This document shows positions 26,567 through 36,428 of a DNA stretch of 64,000 bases, one piece after another (the first letter of the stretch is position 1; each line of letters begins with the position of its first letter). The translations under genes were made by a program, and so were the position numbers. The stretch spans positions 24,014-88,013 of the forward strand of contig DAXETV010000027.1 in NCBI GenBank assembly GCA_051155775.1, in the 5' to 3' direction. The stretch is from CAYSCZ01 sp051155775 (lineage in GTDB: Bacteria; Bacteroidota; Bacteroidia; Cytophagales; Cyclobacteriaceae). The notes under the pieces were generated by a model. It was not told where the DNA came from. It made no database searches and worked only from the letters and a program-made list of their open reading frames with translations.

Positions 26567-27863
26567 GAGTGTCCAATGTCACTGTTTCATTTATCCAGCA
26601 ACCAATGGTTAATGTTTCTCCTTTTTCTTTATTTTCTGTGAAGATCTCTTCTTTTGAGGGAAACTGAGCTTTTGCACTACTCATGCCCTCGGAATCACCT
26701 GCTCTTCTATACATATTGTAGGCAGCTATAAAAACAGCCCTGTCCTCGGATTTACTGATACCTTGTTTGCAATCTTCAAAACTTCCCATGTATAAATTTC
26801 CTATCAGCGAGTAAGCTTCTTTTAATGAAGGATCAGATGCTACTGCTCTTTGAGCACTTGATCTGGCGGCGACTTTTTGACCTTTAGAGGCATATAACTT
26901 TGCCATATTTAAAAATATCTCCCCTTGTTTTATGTTATCGTCTGATAGCTCAACGGCTTCATTATAATATTTTAGTGCCTCTTCTGTATTTCCACTAGCA
27001 CCTTCTTTTATTGCAATAACCTTAGCCAATCCAAAGGCCGGTTCTTTTTCGTGAACCATTTTTGCTGATTCAACGAATAACGGGCTGTCTGAACATTTGC
27101 CTGTTAGGAGCAGTTGAAAAACCTTTTTGGCCATCTTCAGGTCTTGCGTTTCTTTCATCTTAGGGCCAAGATTATTTTCTACAAACTCACAATCAACATC
27201 TATTGTGGCTGTAAGTAGTTTATCTATGTTTTCGGTGATTTTGTCTAAACGGTCCAGATCTTTGCCTGTTGCCTTTTTTTCATCTATTATATCGGTTATG
27301 GTGGTATAATCATCTATCACTTGAACATCACTTATATCACCTCCGGTTTTTTTATACCTTCGGATAACATCCATAAATGCTACCAGGTTGTTATCATAAA
27401 CTTTAGCGCCATTCACGTCATAAGTCCTTTTAAACAGATTATATAGTTCCTGATATTTTTCTCTGTCATCCTTGTAAAATTTATAGGCATCAAAGGCTTT
27501 TCTGTTTAACACGTAGCCTTCTTTACCAAAATATTCTATCCTTTTTTCGTACATCTCCAGCGCTTTTTCCTGATATTCTTTCTTCTTGGCTTCATCACTG
27601 GTATTTTCAGCCAGGCATTTGTATATCTTGGTTCCATTTTGATACAAAGAAACATGAAGATCTGGTGCTTTTTCTAAAAGCCATTGATGAGCCTCCTTGG
27701 CTTTCTGGCAATTGTCTTGCTTTAGATTGTCTGTGTATAGTGCGTTTTTTTCTTTTGCTATATCAATTTCATCAGGCCAATTCCATCCCGGCTGCCCCAT
27801 TACATACGTTGACGAGATGATAAATGATATAGCTAAGACTCTGAAGGCATATTTATATATCAT
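26559..27863 (-). CDS. Tetratricopeptide repeat protein, exported
   Basis: A 434-residue protein with a signal peptide (about 1-23, ending near VMGQPGWNWPDEID) and a mostly helical body with TPR-like repeats, clearest at about 280-390 (EEALKYYNEAVELSDDN, AARSSAQRAVASDPSLKEA). Two or more cysteines are scattered through it. It lies between the beta-barrel protein and lptC in one operon, so it may act as a periplasmic scaffold. Partners are unknown. Confidence 0.82.
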   Translation of the reverse strand: MIYKYAFRVLAISFIISSTYVMGQPGWNWPDEIDIAKEKNALYTDNLKQDNCQKAKEAHQWLLEKAPDLHVSLYQNGTKIYKCLAENTSDEAKKKEYQEKALEMYEKRIEYFGKEGYVLNRKAFDAYKFYKDDREKYQELYNLFKRTYDVNGAKVYDNNLVAFMDVIRRYKKTGGDISDVQVIDDYTTITDIIDEKKATGKDLDRLDKITENIDKLLTATIDVDCEFVENNLGPKMKETQDLKMAKKVFQLLLTGKCSDSPLFVESAKMVHEKEPAFGLAKVIAIKEGASGNTEEALKYYNEAVELSDDNIKQGEIFLNMAKLYASKGQKVAARSSAQRAVASDPSLKEAYSLIGNLYMGSFEDCKQGISKSEDRAVFIAAYNMYRRAGDSEGMSSAKAQFPSKEEIFTENKEKGETLTIGCWINETVTLDTRD

Positions 27864-27874
27864 AATAAACTAAT

Positions 27875-29140
27875 TTAATCATATTTTCTTCTAACAAACC
27901 ACCGGCTATTCACAGAACCGCCAATTACAAATTTAAAATATCTTTCTTTTATCAGACCATTATTTGTTGTCCCTCTTTGGCCTAATTTAAACCCGAAATC
28001 TAAACTAGAAAGATTTCTTACCGGTAATGACCAACCAAAATTTATACCAATGTCGTCCAATTGCTCTCCATCAACAAGATAAGGCGATTTTTCATAGGAT
28101 ATACCAAGCCTGTAAGAAACCCTTTTAAAATAACTGCTTACATTGTCATAATCAGGTATCCAATCAACACCTATTGAGGCTTTCATGGTAGTCGCAAATT
28201 GATTGGTTTGTTGTTCAACGCTTTGCTCATCCTCCCATGTTTCCAATGTGAAATCAGTTCCCAGCGTTAATTTATTAAGAATTTGGTAAGATATTCCAAA
28301 TCCTATTCTGGAAGGTAATTTGAAAGAGACGTCTGTATCTGAATTTAAGGTATCGATGGCCAGGGGTCGGCCTGAATTATCCTGTCTTTCTATTGTGGTA
28401 CTATTCGATCCTGTAAGGTTAAAAGCAGGATCATAGGTCAATCCAAAATTTAAATATGTTTCTTCTTTCAATGGTTGCTTGTAATGTAAACCAAATCCTA
28501 CAATTACGCCTGAATAAGAAGTTTCTTCATTCAATGAGCTGACAAAATTGTTTGCACTATTTTGCTCTTGCACATCAACATCGTTACCCTTACTTATATT
28601 TCCAAATACATAACCAAACCTAAAACCAAGTGATAAGTTTTTACTTATTTTATATCCATTGTCCAGGTAGGCCATATTGAGCCCTCCACTACCTTCTAAT
28701 GTTACTTCTGAGGTCACGCTATCTTCAGGGTTGACAATATCGTTAGAAATAAAATTATAATTTACTGTAGAATATGGAACTATACCAATACTACTGGTAA
28801 GTTTTTGAGGTATGATGGGAAACCCTAAGGCTAAATACCGTACGCCCAGGCTGTTGCTTCTTTCTGTTGTGTTGGAATCGTCAAAATACTTTAATTCACC
28901 TTCATAGGCCATTTGAAATATAGTGAAGGTGTTGTTTACCAGTAGTGCCGGGTTTTTAACATTTAAGTGCCAGTAAGATGGTGTTGCAATTGCTGTATTA
29001 CCCATTCCAAAGCTATTGGCAAAGGCAAGTGGGTTCAAATCACCGATCCCATTAATAGAGTATGGTGACGATTGTACCTGCGTAAAGCATTCTTTTGACA
29101 GCCCTAAAACGATTAGTAAAAGAACGCTAAATCTCATCAT
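27875..29140 (-). CDS. Outer-membrane beta-barrel protein (OmpP1/FadL-like)
   Basis: A 421-residue protein with a signal peptide (1-20) and repeated amphipathic strands typical of an outer-membrane barrel. The N-terminal SPYSINGIGDLNPLAFANSF and GMGNTAIATPSYWHLNVKNP resemble the hatch region of FadL/OmpP1-like proteins in Bacteroidetes. It overlaps the end of coaX by 14 bases. Transport of a hydrophobic ligand is possible, but the substrate is unknown. Confidence 0.75.
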   Translation of the reverse strand: MMRFSVLLLIVLGLSKECFTQVQSSPYSINGIGDLNPLAFANSFGMGNTAIATPSYWHLNVKNPALLVNNTFTIFQMAYEGELKYFDDSNTTERSNSLGVRYLALGFPIIPQKLTSSIGIVPYSTVNYNFISNDIVNPEDSVTSEVTLEGSGGLNMAYLDNGYKISKNLSLGFRFGYVFGNISKGNDVDVQEQNSANNFVSSLNEETSYSGVIVGFGLHYKQPLKEETYLNFGLTYDPAFNLTGSNSTTIERQDNSGRPLAIDTLNSDTDVSFKLPSRIGFGISYQILNKLTLGTDFTLETWEDEQSVEQQTNQFATTMKASIGVDWIPDYDNVSSYFKRVSYRLGISYEKSPYLVDGEQLDDIGINFGWSLPVRNLSSLDFGFKLGQRGTTNNGLIKERYFKFVIGGSVNSRWFVRRKYD

Positions 29141-29843
29141 TATACACTAATATCCTGTTCAATCCTATCAAGCTTAAATCTGAACCAGCAAAGATGGCTT
29201 CTTTTATCATAGATTCAAAAAAATATGCATCACCACCTGATAACACTATTTGCGGTGATTTTAGTTTTTCCCTGAATAGTAAAATATTATTCTTGATTTC
29301 TCCAAGTACCCCGTAATAAACACCACTTTCTATAGATTCAGCCGTTGTTGATCCTATAAATTGCAGAGGTTTTTTTAAATTAACCCGGGGAAGGTTTTTA
29401 GTAAAATGGAAAAGACTTTTGAGCCTTAATTCTATTCCCGGAGAGATTAACCCCCCGTAGTAGTTTCCTTCTTTATCAATGCTATCAAATGTTATCGCTG
29501 TTCCCAAATCTATGATAATCAAGTTCTTATGAGGCCAATTGAAGCTGGCGCCAACCATCAATGCCAATCGATCACTGCCAAGCGTGATTTTACTCTTATA
29601 ATGATTTTTTATTGGAATGGGTGTGTATGAATCAAGGAATAATATCGAATTACCAAAAATATCCTGAAAGGATTTTTTAGGATATGAAACGGAGGAAACA
29701 ACTATATCTTCATATTCACAGCTTTTTGAAAATTCATTTAAAGATTCCAATGAGTTAAGCGTCACCTGTTGTTTTAATTCAGAACCATTAAATATTCCTA
29801 CTTTTATAGATGTATTACCCGCATCCACGGTTAATGAATTCAT
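29127..29843 (-). CDS. coaX: Type III pantothenate kinase
   Basis: A 238-residue CoaX, the ASKHA-fold enzyme phosphorylating pantothenate at the first step of coenzyme A synthesis. VDAGNTSIKVGIF is the N-terminal phosphate loop, GSDRLALMVGA and IIDLGTAITFD match the family, and GGLISPGIELRLKSL closes the active site. It leads the minus-strand envelope operon and is divergent from anmK with an 18-base gap. panC and panD at 10.6-11.8 kb supply its substrate. Confidence 0.93.
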   Translation of the reverse strand: MNSLTVDAGNTSIKVGIFNGSELKQQVTLNSLESLNEFSKSCEYEDIVVSSVSYPKKSFQDIFGNSILFLDSYTPIPIKNHYKSKITLGSDRLALMVGASFNWPHKNLIIIDLGTAITFDSIDKEGNYYGGLISPGIELRLKSLFHFTKNLPRVNLKKPLQFIGSTTAESIESGVYYGVLGEIKNNILLFREKLKSPQIVLSGGDAYFFESMIKEAIFAGSDLSLIGLNRILVYNDEI

Positions 29844-29861
29844 AGAACAAAAATTTTAGTT

Positions 29862-30944
29862 ATGATATACAAAGTTATTGGATTAATGTCTGGTTCTTCC
29901 TTAGACGGTCTTGATATTGCTTATTGCGAATTCGAGGAAAAGAACAACCGATGGAGTCTAAATAAATCTTTATGTGAAACAGTTACTTATACTGCGGAAT
30001 TTATCCAAAAACTTTCATCATGCCATCGCTTTACTGCTGAGGAATACATACTATTTGATAATTCTTATGGTATATGGATAGGAGAGAAGGTAAATGAGTT
30101 CATTAGGATAAATCATTTGACACCTGACCTGATTGCCAGTCATGGACACACCATCTTTCATCAACCAAGCCTTAAAATCACCCATCAAATAGGTGCGGGC
30201 GTATCAATTTATGCTATATGCAAAATACCTGTGGTATCAGATTTCCGGTCTTTGGATGTAGCATTGGGAGGGGAGGGTGCACCGCTGGTTCCTATCGGGG
30301 ATGAAATTTTATTTAATGCGTATGATATTCGGCTGAACCTTGGGGGTATCGCAAACCTATCATACTTGAATAAAGATCGGTTGGTTGCTTATGATATTGC
30401 TCCTTTTAATCAGGTTCTGAACCATTTATCTAACATAATTAACCTGGAATATGATAAAAATGGAGCGCATGCTGCTATGGGAAAACTGAATGATCTTCTA
30501 TATAAAAAACTTGCTTCGATTAGCCATTTTCAAACAGAATCTCTAAAGTCTCTAGGGAATGAGTGGGTCAGGGCACACATTCTTCCTGTTTTTAAAGATT
30601 ATACAGTAATTGAATCATTGAATACATATTGCATTTTTACAGCCGATTTGTTTGCTGGTCATTTAAATTCTATTGCCCATAAAAAAGGTAAAACCCAAAA
30701 GCTGTTAATTACTGGTGGTGGCACATGGAACGATTTCTTTATAAACCAACTCAAGCATCGCTTAAAAAATGTGGTGCTTGAAATACCGGACCCTGAAATA
30801 GTTAATTTCAAAGAAGCAATAATATTTGCTTTATTAGGTTTACTTAGATTTCGCAACAAAACCAATATATACGAGTCAGTCACCCATGGATTTGACCATT
30901 CGGGAGGAACTTTACATAATAATTTCATAAGACCTACAACTTAG
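29862..30944 (+). CDS. anmK: Anhydro-N-acetylmuramic acid kinase
   Basis: A 360-residue sugar kinase that opens and phosphorylates 1,6-anhydroMurNAc recovered during peptidoglycan recycling. GLMSGSSLDGLDIAYC is the N-terminal signature. VSDFRSLDVALGGEGAPLVP, LNLGGIANLSYL and LLITGGGTWNDFF are further conserved blocks. Start and length fit the family. The amino-acid dehydrogenase gene follows after 7 bases. Confidence 0.95.
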   Translation: MIYKVIGLMSGSSLDGLDIAYCEFEEKNNRWSLNKSLCETVTYTAEFIQKLSSCHRFTAEEYILFDNSYGIWIGEKVNEFIRINHLTPDLIASHGHTIFHQPSLKITHQIGAGVSIYAICKIPVVSDFRSLDVALGGEGAPLVPIGDEILFNAYDIRLNLGGIANLSYLNKDRLVAYDIAPFNQVLNHLSNIINLEYDKNGAHAAMGKLNDLLYKKLASISHFQTESLKSLGNEWVRAHILPVFKDYTVIESLNTYCIFTADLFAGHLNSIAHKKGKTQKLLITGGGTWNDFFINQLKHRLKNVVLEIPDPEIVNFKEAIIFALLGLLRFRNKTNIYESVTHGFDHSGGTLHNNFIRPTT

Positions 30945-30951
30945 TCCCTAG

Positions 30952-32193
30952 ATGAAAATGAATGAATTACTGAAAAAATTTGAAAGCAAAAAACCAGAAA
31001 TTATTTTCCAGTGGAAAGATCCGGAATCTGAAGCTGAAGGCTGGGCTGTCATAAATTCTCTGAGAGGAGGTGCAGCTGGGGGAGGTACCAGAATGCGAAA
31101 AGGTTTAAACCTGCAGGAAGTAATTGCTCTGGCAAAGACCATGGAAGTGAAATTTACTATCTCAGGGCCTGCTATAGGTGGTGCCAAATCTGGTATAAAT
31201 TTTGATCCTGGAGACCATAGAAAAGAAGCGGTGTTGAAAAGATGGTATAAAGCGGTTACTCCGTTGTTGAAGAATTATTATGGCACCGGAGGTGATCTAA
31301 ATGTAGATGAAATCCATGAAGTTATTCCAATAACAGAGGGCTTTGGATTATGGCATCCTCAGGAAGGGATTGTAAACGGCCATTATGATCCTCCCAGGCC
31401 ACAAATGATTCATATGATCGGTCGCTTAAGGCAAGGCGTATCGAAAATATTAGAAGATCAGGATTATGTTCCTACTTCAGACAAGAAGTACACCGTTTCA
31501 GATATGATCACCGGATTTGGCGTGGCCGAAGCGGTAAAGCACTATTATGAGATATGGGGTGGCGACATTACAACCAAAAAGGCGATGGTGCAGGGTTGGG
31601 GTAATGTAGGGTCTACTGCTGCCCTTTATTTAGCTAAATACGGAGTTAAGATAATAGGAGTTATTGATAAAAATGGAGGTGTTTTGTCAGATGATGGATT
31701 AGGTCTTAGTGAGGTTAAGAGGTTGTTTTATGATAAAATAGGTAACCGGTTAATTTCAAATGATTTAATACCTTATGAGGAGATTGAGAATAAAATTTGG
31801 GACCTGGGGGCTGATATATTTCTTCCTGCAGCAGCTTCAAGGCTCATTTCAGAAAATCAAGCAAAGCGGATGATCAATGCTGGCGTGGAAGTGATATCTT
31901 GCGGTGCAAATGTTCCTTTTAAAGATGAAGAAATCTTCATAGGACCGATAGCCGATTATGTGGATTCATCCATCTCATTAATACCTGATTTTATTGCTAA
32001 CTGTGGAATGGCGAGAACTTTTGCATATTTGATGAGCCCTGAAAATGAAACAAAATTAACAGACGACTTAATTTTTAAAGATATTTCCTTTACCATTAAG
32101 CATGCACTGACCAAAATCCATCAGCAAAACAATAGCAATGTCAATATTGCAAAAACAGGATTAGACTTAGCCTTAAAAGAATTATTGAATTAA
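30952..32193 (+). CDS. Glu/Leu/Phe/Val dehydrogenase
   Basis: A 413-residue NAD(P)-dependent amino-acid dehydrogenase performing oxidative deamination or the reverse. The dimerisation/catalytic domain has GGTRMRKGLNLQEV and GPAIGGAKSGINFDP with the catalytic Lys, followed by a Rossmann domain with VQGWGNVGSTAA near 215. Within the family, the exact amino acid (glutamate or branched-chain) cannot be fixed by inspection. It follows anmK closely. Confidence 0.9.
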   Translation: MKMNELLKKFESKKPEIIFQWKDPESEAEGWAVINSLRGGAAGGGTRMRKGLNLQEVIALAKTMEVKFTISGPAIGGAKSGINFDPGDHRKEAVLKRWYKAVTPLLKNYYGTGGDLNVDEIHEVIPITEGFGLWHPQEGIVNGHYDPPRPQMIHMIGRLRQGVSKILEDQDYVPTSDKKYTVSDMITGFGVAEAVKHYYEIWGGDITTKKAMVQGWGNVGSTAALYLAKYGVKIIGVIDKNGGVLSDDGLGLSEVKRLFYDKIGNRLISNDLIPYEEIENKIWDLGADIFLPAAASRLISENQAKRMINAGVEVISCGANVPFKDEEIFIGPIADYVDSSISLIPDFIANCGMARTFAYLMSPENETKLTDDLIFKDISFTIKHALTKIHQQNNSNVNIAKTGLDLALKELLN

Positions 32194-32259
32194 TGAATTT
32201 GGTTTTAGGAAGAGTAATGATATATTTAAGCAGTTTAAAAGAATACCCCACAGTATTTC

Positions 32260-33780
32260 ATGCTTAAACCTAGCCTGATTTTCCTGGTAATATTTGTGTT
32301 GGTAAGTGTTGCCGGGTTTGCACAATCAGGGCACGGTGAAAAGCAAGCTCATAAAAAAAATGAACATACTGAACAAGAAGAGGACCTCAATGAGGCTTTG
32401 AATCATGCTGGGGATGAGAATGGCCATGGTGAAGCTTCTCATCATGCCCCGCCTGGATGGACAGTAATACCTTTCATAATGTTGCTCCTGATGATTGCCA
32501 CAGGTCCACTATTTTATGAACACTTTTGGCACAAGAATTACCCAATCATCGCCATTGCCCTGGCCACCATGGTCGTGTTATACTATCTATTCGTGTTGCA
32601 TAATAATCACGGTCCCGTTCACGCACTGGCTGAATATGTTCAATTTATATCATTACTGACAGGACTTTTTGTTGCATCGGGAGGTGTTCTTATCAGTGTT
32701 GATAAAGAGGCAAGACCACTTACTAATGCCGGTATTTTGCTGATTGGTGCAGTAATAGCGAACGTAATTGGAACAACAGGGGCTTCGATGCTTTTGATCA
32801 GACCATATATAAGGTTAAACAGATACAGGATAAAGCCTTATCATATTATTTTCTTTATTTTCTTGGTCAGCAATATTGGGGGATGCTTAACACCCATTGG
32901 GGACCCTCCACTATTTCTTGGTTTTTTAAAAGGGATTCCATTTTTCTGGACCATGAAACATAATGTAATTCCATGGTTATTTGCACTAATTGTTCTTTTG
33001 ATCATGTTCGTATTTTTTGACAAGAATAACAAAGCTGACTACAGCTATGGAGATGAAAAAGAAGAACCAACCAACAAGATTAGTATTTCAGGCATAAAAA
33101 ATTTCTTCTGGTTAGGGGTGGTGGTTTTATCAGTATTTCTTGATCCGAATGTTTTTGATTGGGTACCGGCAATTTATTATGACGGGCAAAAATTTTCTTT
33201 TATGAGAGAAATTATAATGCTTACAGCGGCTTATTTATCGTTTAAATTTGCGGATAAAAAAGCCCTGGAGGGTAATGATTTTAGTTTTGAACCCATAAGG
33301 GAGGTAGCATTTATTTTCATAGGAATTTTTGGGACTATGATGCCTGCGCTAGAATTGGTTAGTAATTTTGCTCAATCAGATGAGGGTTCTCAGTTAATTT
33401 CGCAAAACACTTTATACTGGGGAACTGGTTTCCTGTCGGGATTCCTGGATAATGCCCCAACCTATGTTAATTTTCTAACAGCGGCATTAGCATCGGATGG
33501 TGGTGACATCAATTCTTACAAAGATGTGTTGGCTTATGCTCGTGGGGGTTTTTCAAATTCAATTATAGAACTGAAGGCGATTTCTGTCTCAGCTGTATTT
33601 TTTGGAGCGATGACCTACATCGGGAATGGCCCGAATTTTATGGTCAAATCAATAGCTGAACAAGTGGGTATTAAAATGCCTTCATTTTTTGGTTACATTA
33701 TTCGGTTTTCTATTCCTTTACTCATTCCCCTTTTCATAATTGTCTGGTTAATCTTTTTTGCGTTTAAACCGGTAGGTTAA
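32260..33780 (+). CDS. NhaD-like Na+/H+ antiporter with His-rich leader
   Basis: A 506-residue membrane transporter of the ion transporter superfamily with a signal peptide (1-21), a histidine- and acid-rich exported segment (about 22-66) and about eleven membrane segments. GGCLTPIGDPPLFLGFLKG and SGFLDNAPTYVNFLTA are the two conserved NhaD/ArsB-like motifs. The His-rich loop might bind metal or sense pH; this is inference. The stop overlaps the convergent lysC by 4 bases. Confidence 0.87.
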   Translation: MLKPSLIFLVIFVLVSVAGFAQSGHGEKQAHKKNEHTEQEEDLNEALNHAGDENGHGEASHHAPPGWTVIPFIMLLLMIATGPLFYEHFWHKNYPIIAIALATMVVLYYLFVLHNNHGPVHALAEYVQFISLLTGLFVASGGVLISVDKEARPLTNAGILLIGAVIANVIGTTGASMLLIRPYIRLNRYRIKPYHIIFFIFLVSNIGGCLTPIGDPPLFLGFLKGIPFFWTMKHNVIPWLFALIVLLIMFVFFDKNNKADYSYGDEKEEPTNKISISGIKNFFWLGVVVLSVFLDPNVFDWVPAIYYDGQKFSFMREIIMLTAAYLSFKFADKKALEGNDFSFEPIREVAFIFIGIFGTMMPALELVSNFAQSDEGSQLISQNTLYWGTGFLSGFLDNAPTYVNFLTAALASDGGDINSYKDVLAYARGGFSNSIIELKAISVSAVFFGAMTYIGNGPNFMVKSIAEQVGIKMPSFFGYIIRFSIPLLIPLFIIVWLIFFAFKPVG

Positions 33781-35090
33781 AGGTTAAAGAGTCCATTGTT
33801 TAAGGATTCCAGTGCGACTTTTTTGTTGACGGTATCAATAAGTACTGTTATGTTATTTTTGCTTCCACCGTAGGAAATCATTCGCACAGGAATATCTTCA
33901 AGGCTAATGAATATCTGCTTACCTAATCCTTTGTTTTCAGCGACAAAATCTCCAACTATACAAACGATGGATTGATATTTATCAACTTCTATATATCCGT
34001 ATGGTTCCAGTTCTTTAACTATTTCTGATAAATAGCTCGGGTCATCTATGGAGAGGGAAACAGCAATTTCAGAAGTGGTGATTATATCTATAGAAGTTTT
34101 ATATTTCTCAAAAACTTCAAAGATCTTTCTTAAAAAACCATAAGCCATCACCATGCGGGTTGATTTTATTTTGATGGCAGTGATCCCATCTTTCACTGCG
34201 ATAGACTTAATTTTTCCCGGTACTTTCCTGGAAGTAATTAATGTTCCCTGGGATTGAGGGTTTAAAGTATTTTTAATACGTACGGGTATCTGCTTTTTTT
34301 GTGCAGGATGAATACAATTAGGATGTAATATCTTCGCCCCAAAGTAAGCAAGCTCACCAGCCTCTTCATAGGACAATTCCGCTATTGGCATGGTGTTCTC
34401 AACGATGCGGGGATCGTTATTATGCATACCATCAATGTCAGTCCAGATCTGAACTTCTTCAGCAAGCACACATGCTCCTATAATGGTAGCTGAAAAATCA
34501 CTTCCGCCACGATTAAGATTGTCAATTAATCCATAATTATTCAGGCAAACATATCCCTGGGTGACTATAATTTCATCATTCAAAGAATCCAAAATTCCTT
34601 GTAACAATTTTCTTGACTCCTCCATTACAGGCTCACCATATTCCACTCTCATAAAGTCTGTAGCGTTGACTAGGTGAGTTTTTATGCCTATTTCCTGGTT
34701 GTAAATTTTGAATAGGTTGGTCGATACCATCTCTCCCTGAATTAAGATCTCCTTTTCAATTTGTTCATTGTGAACTTTCTCGATTAATTCGTATAGATGA
34801 GTCATATATTCATCGATCAGCGCTTTGCCTTGCTTTCTGTAATTTGCAGAATCATATAGGCCACTTACATATTCCTGGTACTTCTCTTCCAGCTCATTCG
34901 CAAGGTTTATTGCTTTGCCAGGATTGTTAACTGTTAATTGATCGTTGATATCTGATAGAATATTAGTAACACCAGATATGGCTGATAGCACAATTATTTT
35001 ACGACCTCTTACACCATGGATCAGTTGTGCGACGTGCTTCATTCTCTTTGGAGATCCCAAAGAGGTTCCACCAAATTTTAGTACTATCAT
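33777..35090 (-). CDS. lysC: Aspartate kinase
   Basis: A 437-residue aspartokinase, the committed step to lysine, threonine, methionine and diaminopimelate. LKFGGTSLGSPKRM at the N-terminus binds ATP, NRGGSDFSATIIGA near 190 and WTDIDGMHNNDPRIV near 215 are the kinase signatures, and two ACT domains (about 300-437) provide feedback control. The homoserine-dehydrogenase fusion seen in some paralogs is absent. It overlaps the ribH stop by 4 bases. Confidence 0.94.
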   Translation of the reverse strand: MIVLKFGGTSLGSPKRMKHVAQLIHGVRGRKIIVLSAISGVTNILSDINDQLTVNNPGKAINLANELEEKYQEYVSGLYDSANYRKQGKALIDEYMTHLYELIEKVHNEQIEKEILIQGEMVSTNLFKIYNQEIGIKTHLVNATDFMRVEYGEPVMEESRKLLQGILDSLNDEIIVTQGYVCLNNYGLIDNLNRGGSDFSATIIGACVLAEEVQIWTDIDGMHNNDPRIVENTMPIAELSYEEAGELAYFGAKILHPNCIHPAQKKQIPVRIKNTLNPQSQGTLITSRKVPGKIKSIAVKDGITAIKIKSTRMVMAYGFLRKIFEVFEKYKTSIDIITTSEIAVSLSIDDPSYLSEIVKELEPYGYIEVDKYQSIVCIVGDFVAENKGLGKQIFISLEDIPVRMISYGGSKNNITVLIDTVNKKVALESLNNGLFNL

Positions 35091-35566
35091 TTTAATGCTA
35101 ACATTTTTATTGCAGTAATAGCTGCTTCATCACCTTTATTTCCATGTTTACCCCCAGCCCGGTCAAACGCTTGTTTCATTGTATTAGGTGTCAGGACCCC
35201 AAAAATGACGGGTTTGGAAAATTTTAATCCCACCTGTGTGATTCCATGCGCTACAGCATTGCATATAAATTCAAAGTGCCTGGTTTCTCCCTGTATAACA
35301 CAGCCAAGACAAATGACTGCATCTATTTCTGGTCGCTCGGCTAACCTTTGGGCTCCAAGTGTTAATTCGAAACTGCCGGGGACATCCTGACGAATGATAT
35401 TTTCTTTATCTGCACCTTGATCGATAAGCGTCTTTAATGCCGCGTTGTAAAGTGATTCAGTTACTTCTGAATTCCACTCTGAAACAACAATTCCAAATTT
35501 CTTTAATGTTATGTCTTCCAGTTTTTTTTCTGTATAACTGCTAAGGTTTTTCTTTTTGGTTGACAT
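35087..35566 (-). CDS. ribH: 6,7-dimethyl-8-ribityllumazine synthase
   Basis: A 159-residue lumazine synthase, the penultimate enzyme of riboflavin synthesis. FGIVVSEWNSEVTESLYNAA, VPGSFELTLGAQRLAE, and VICLGCVIQGETRHFEFIC with the catalytic His are diagnostic; KPVIFGVLTPNTMKQAFDR is the C-terminal signature. lysC overlaps its end. It lies downstream of a terminator that follows a TPR gene. Confidence 0.95.
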   Translation of the reverse strand: MSTKKKNLSSYTEKKLEDITLKKFGIVVSEWNSEVTESLYNAALKTLIDQGADKENIIRQDVPGSFELTLGAQRLAERPEIDAVICLGCVIQGETRHFEFICNAVAHGITQVGLKFSKPVIFGVLTPNTMKQAFDRAGGKHGNKGDEAAITAIKMLALK

Positions 35567-35586
35567 CGCTATATTCCGTTATTCTA

Positions 35587-35618
35587 AAAAAGAAAAGGGA
35601 CAAGTAATAACCCGTCCC
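35587..35618 (-). terminator. Intrinsic terminator after the TPR gene
   Basis: On the minus strand the stem GGGAC / GTCCC with a 12-base loop is followed by TTTTCTTTTTT. It lies about 30 bases after the TPR gene stop and about 20 bases before ribH starts. Confidence 0.72.
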
Positions 35619-35646
35619 CTCAATTCATTTATGTATTAAAAACTTT

Positions 35647-36366
35647 TTAATTTATCATTATCTCTAATCTGGACATTTGTTTTCGTGCGTCCGTGTATTG
35701 ATCAGAGTCAAAGTAATTATCGACAATCTCTGTGTATGCATCAATAGCCTCCTCAATATTGCCGGCACTTTCGTAAGCTGTAGCAGCCTTTGACAAGTAA
35801 AGTGGTGTAAAATATTTATTTTCCTTGTAATCAGCGGCTTTCATGTAATTCGAGGCGGCTTCTTCGAAAGCCTCAAGTTCCATATAGGCATCACCTATTA
35901 ATGAATAAGCCCTTGCTTGCACCAAATAATCAGAGGCACTAAAATCCTCAAGATATCTGATGGCATTTTCATAGTCTCCAAGCTTTAAATAGGTTGCCCC
36001 GGTATAATAATTTGCAAGATTACCAGCTTCTGTATTGCCATATTCATCGATGATGTCGAGAAATCCAAAATTATTACCATCACCATTGAGCGCTTTTCCA
36101 AGGCTGTCTGCTTCGAAATAATAAATAGCAGGGAATATCTCTGCTTGTGCAGCCTGGTTTCTATTGTTCATGTAATATTTGTAAAAGATGAATCCAGCAA
36201 TAATAATGGCTATAAATGATCCTACACCAAGAACAATGTTACGATTCTTGGGGTCTGATAAAAACTCTTCCGCTTTATTGTAACGTTCGACCAACGCATC
36301 CGGATTCTCCAAAAGTTCGTTGGACGATTTCTGCTCTTTCTTTTTACTAACCTTTGTCTTGCCCAT
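35647..36366 (-). CDS. Membrane-anchored tetratricopeptide repeat protein
   Basis: A 239-residue protein with a lysine-rich cytoplasmic N-terminus, one membrane segment (about 42-64: NIVLGVGSFIAIIIAGFIF) and a periplasmic TPR body with repeats near 110-230. The layout is like E. coli YfgM, an ancillary SecYEG/PpiD-linked chaperone. That parallel is by architecture only. It lies between pdhA and ribH with its own terminator. Confidence 0.83.
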   Translation of the reverse strand: MGKTKVSKKKEQKSSNELLENPDALVERYNKAEEFLSDPKNRNIVLGVGSFIAIIIAGFIFYKYYMNNRNQAAQAEIFPAIYYFEADSLGKALNGDGNNFGFLDIIDEYGNTEAGNLANYYTGATYLKLGDYENAIRYLEDFSASDYLVQARAYSLIGDAYMELEAFEEAASNYMKAADYKENKYFTPLYLSKAATAYESAGNIEEAIDAYTEIVDNYFDSDQYTDARKQMSRLEIMIN

Positions 36367-36428
36367 GTATTGTGGTAATTAAAATAGGCGCAAAAATATT
36401 CAAAAAAATTAAATTAAAGTTATAATCT

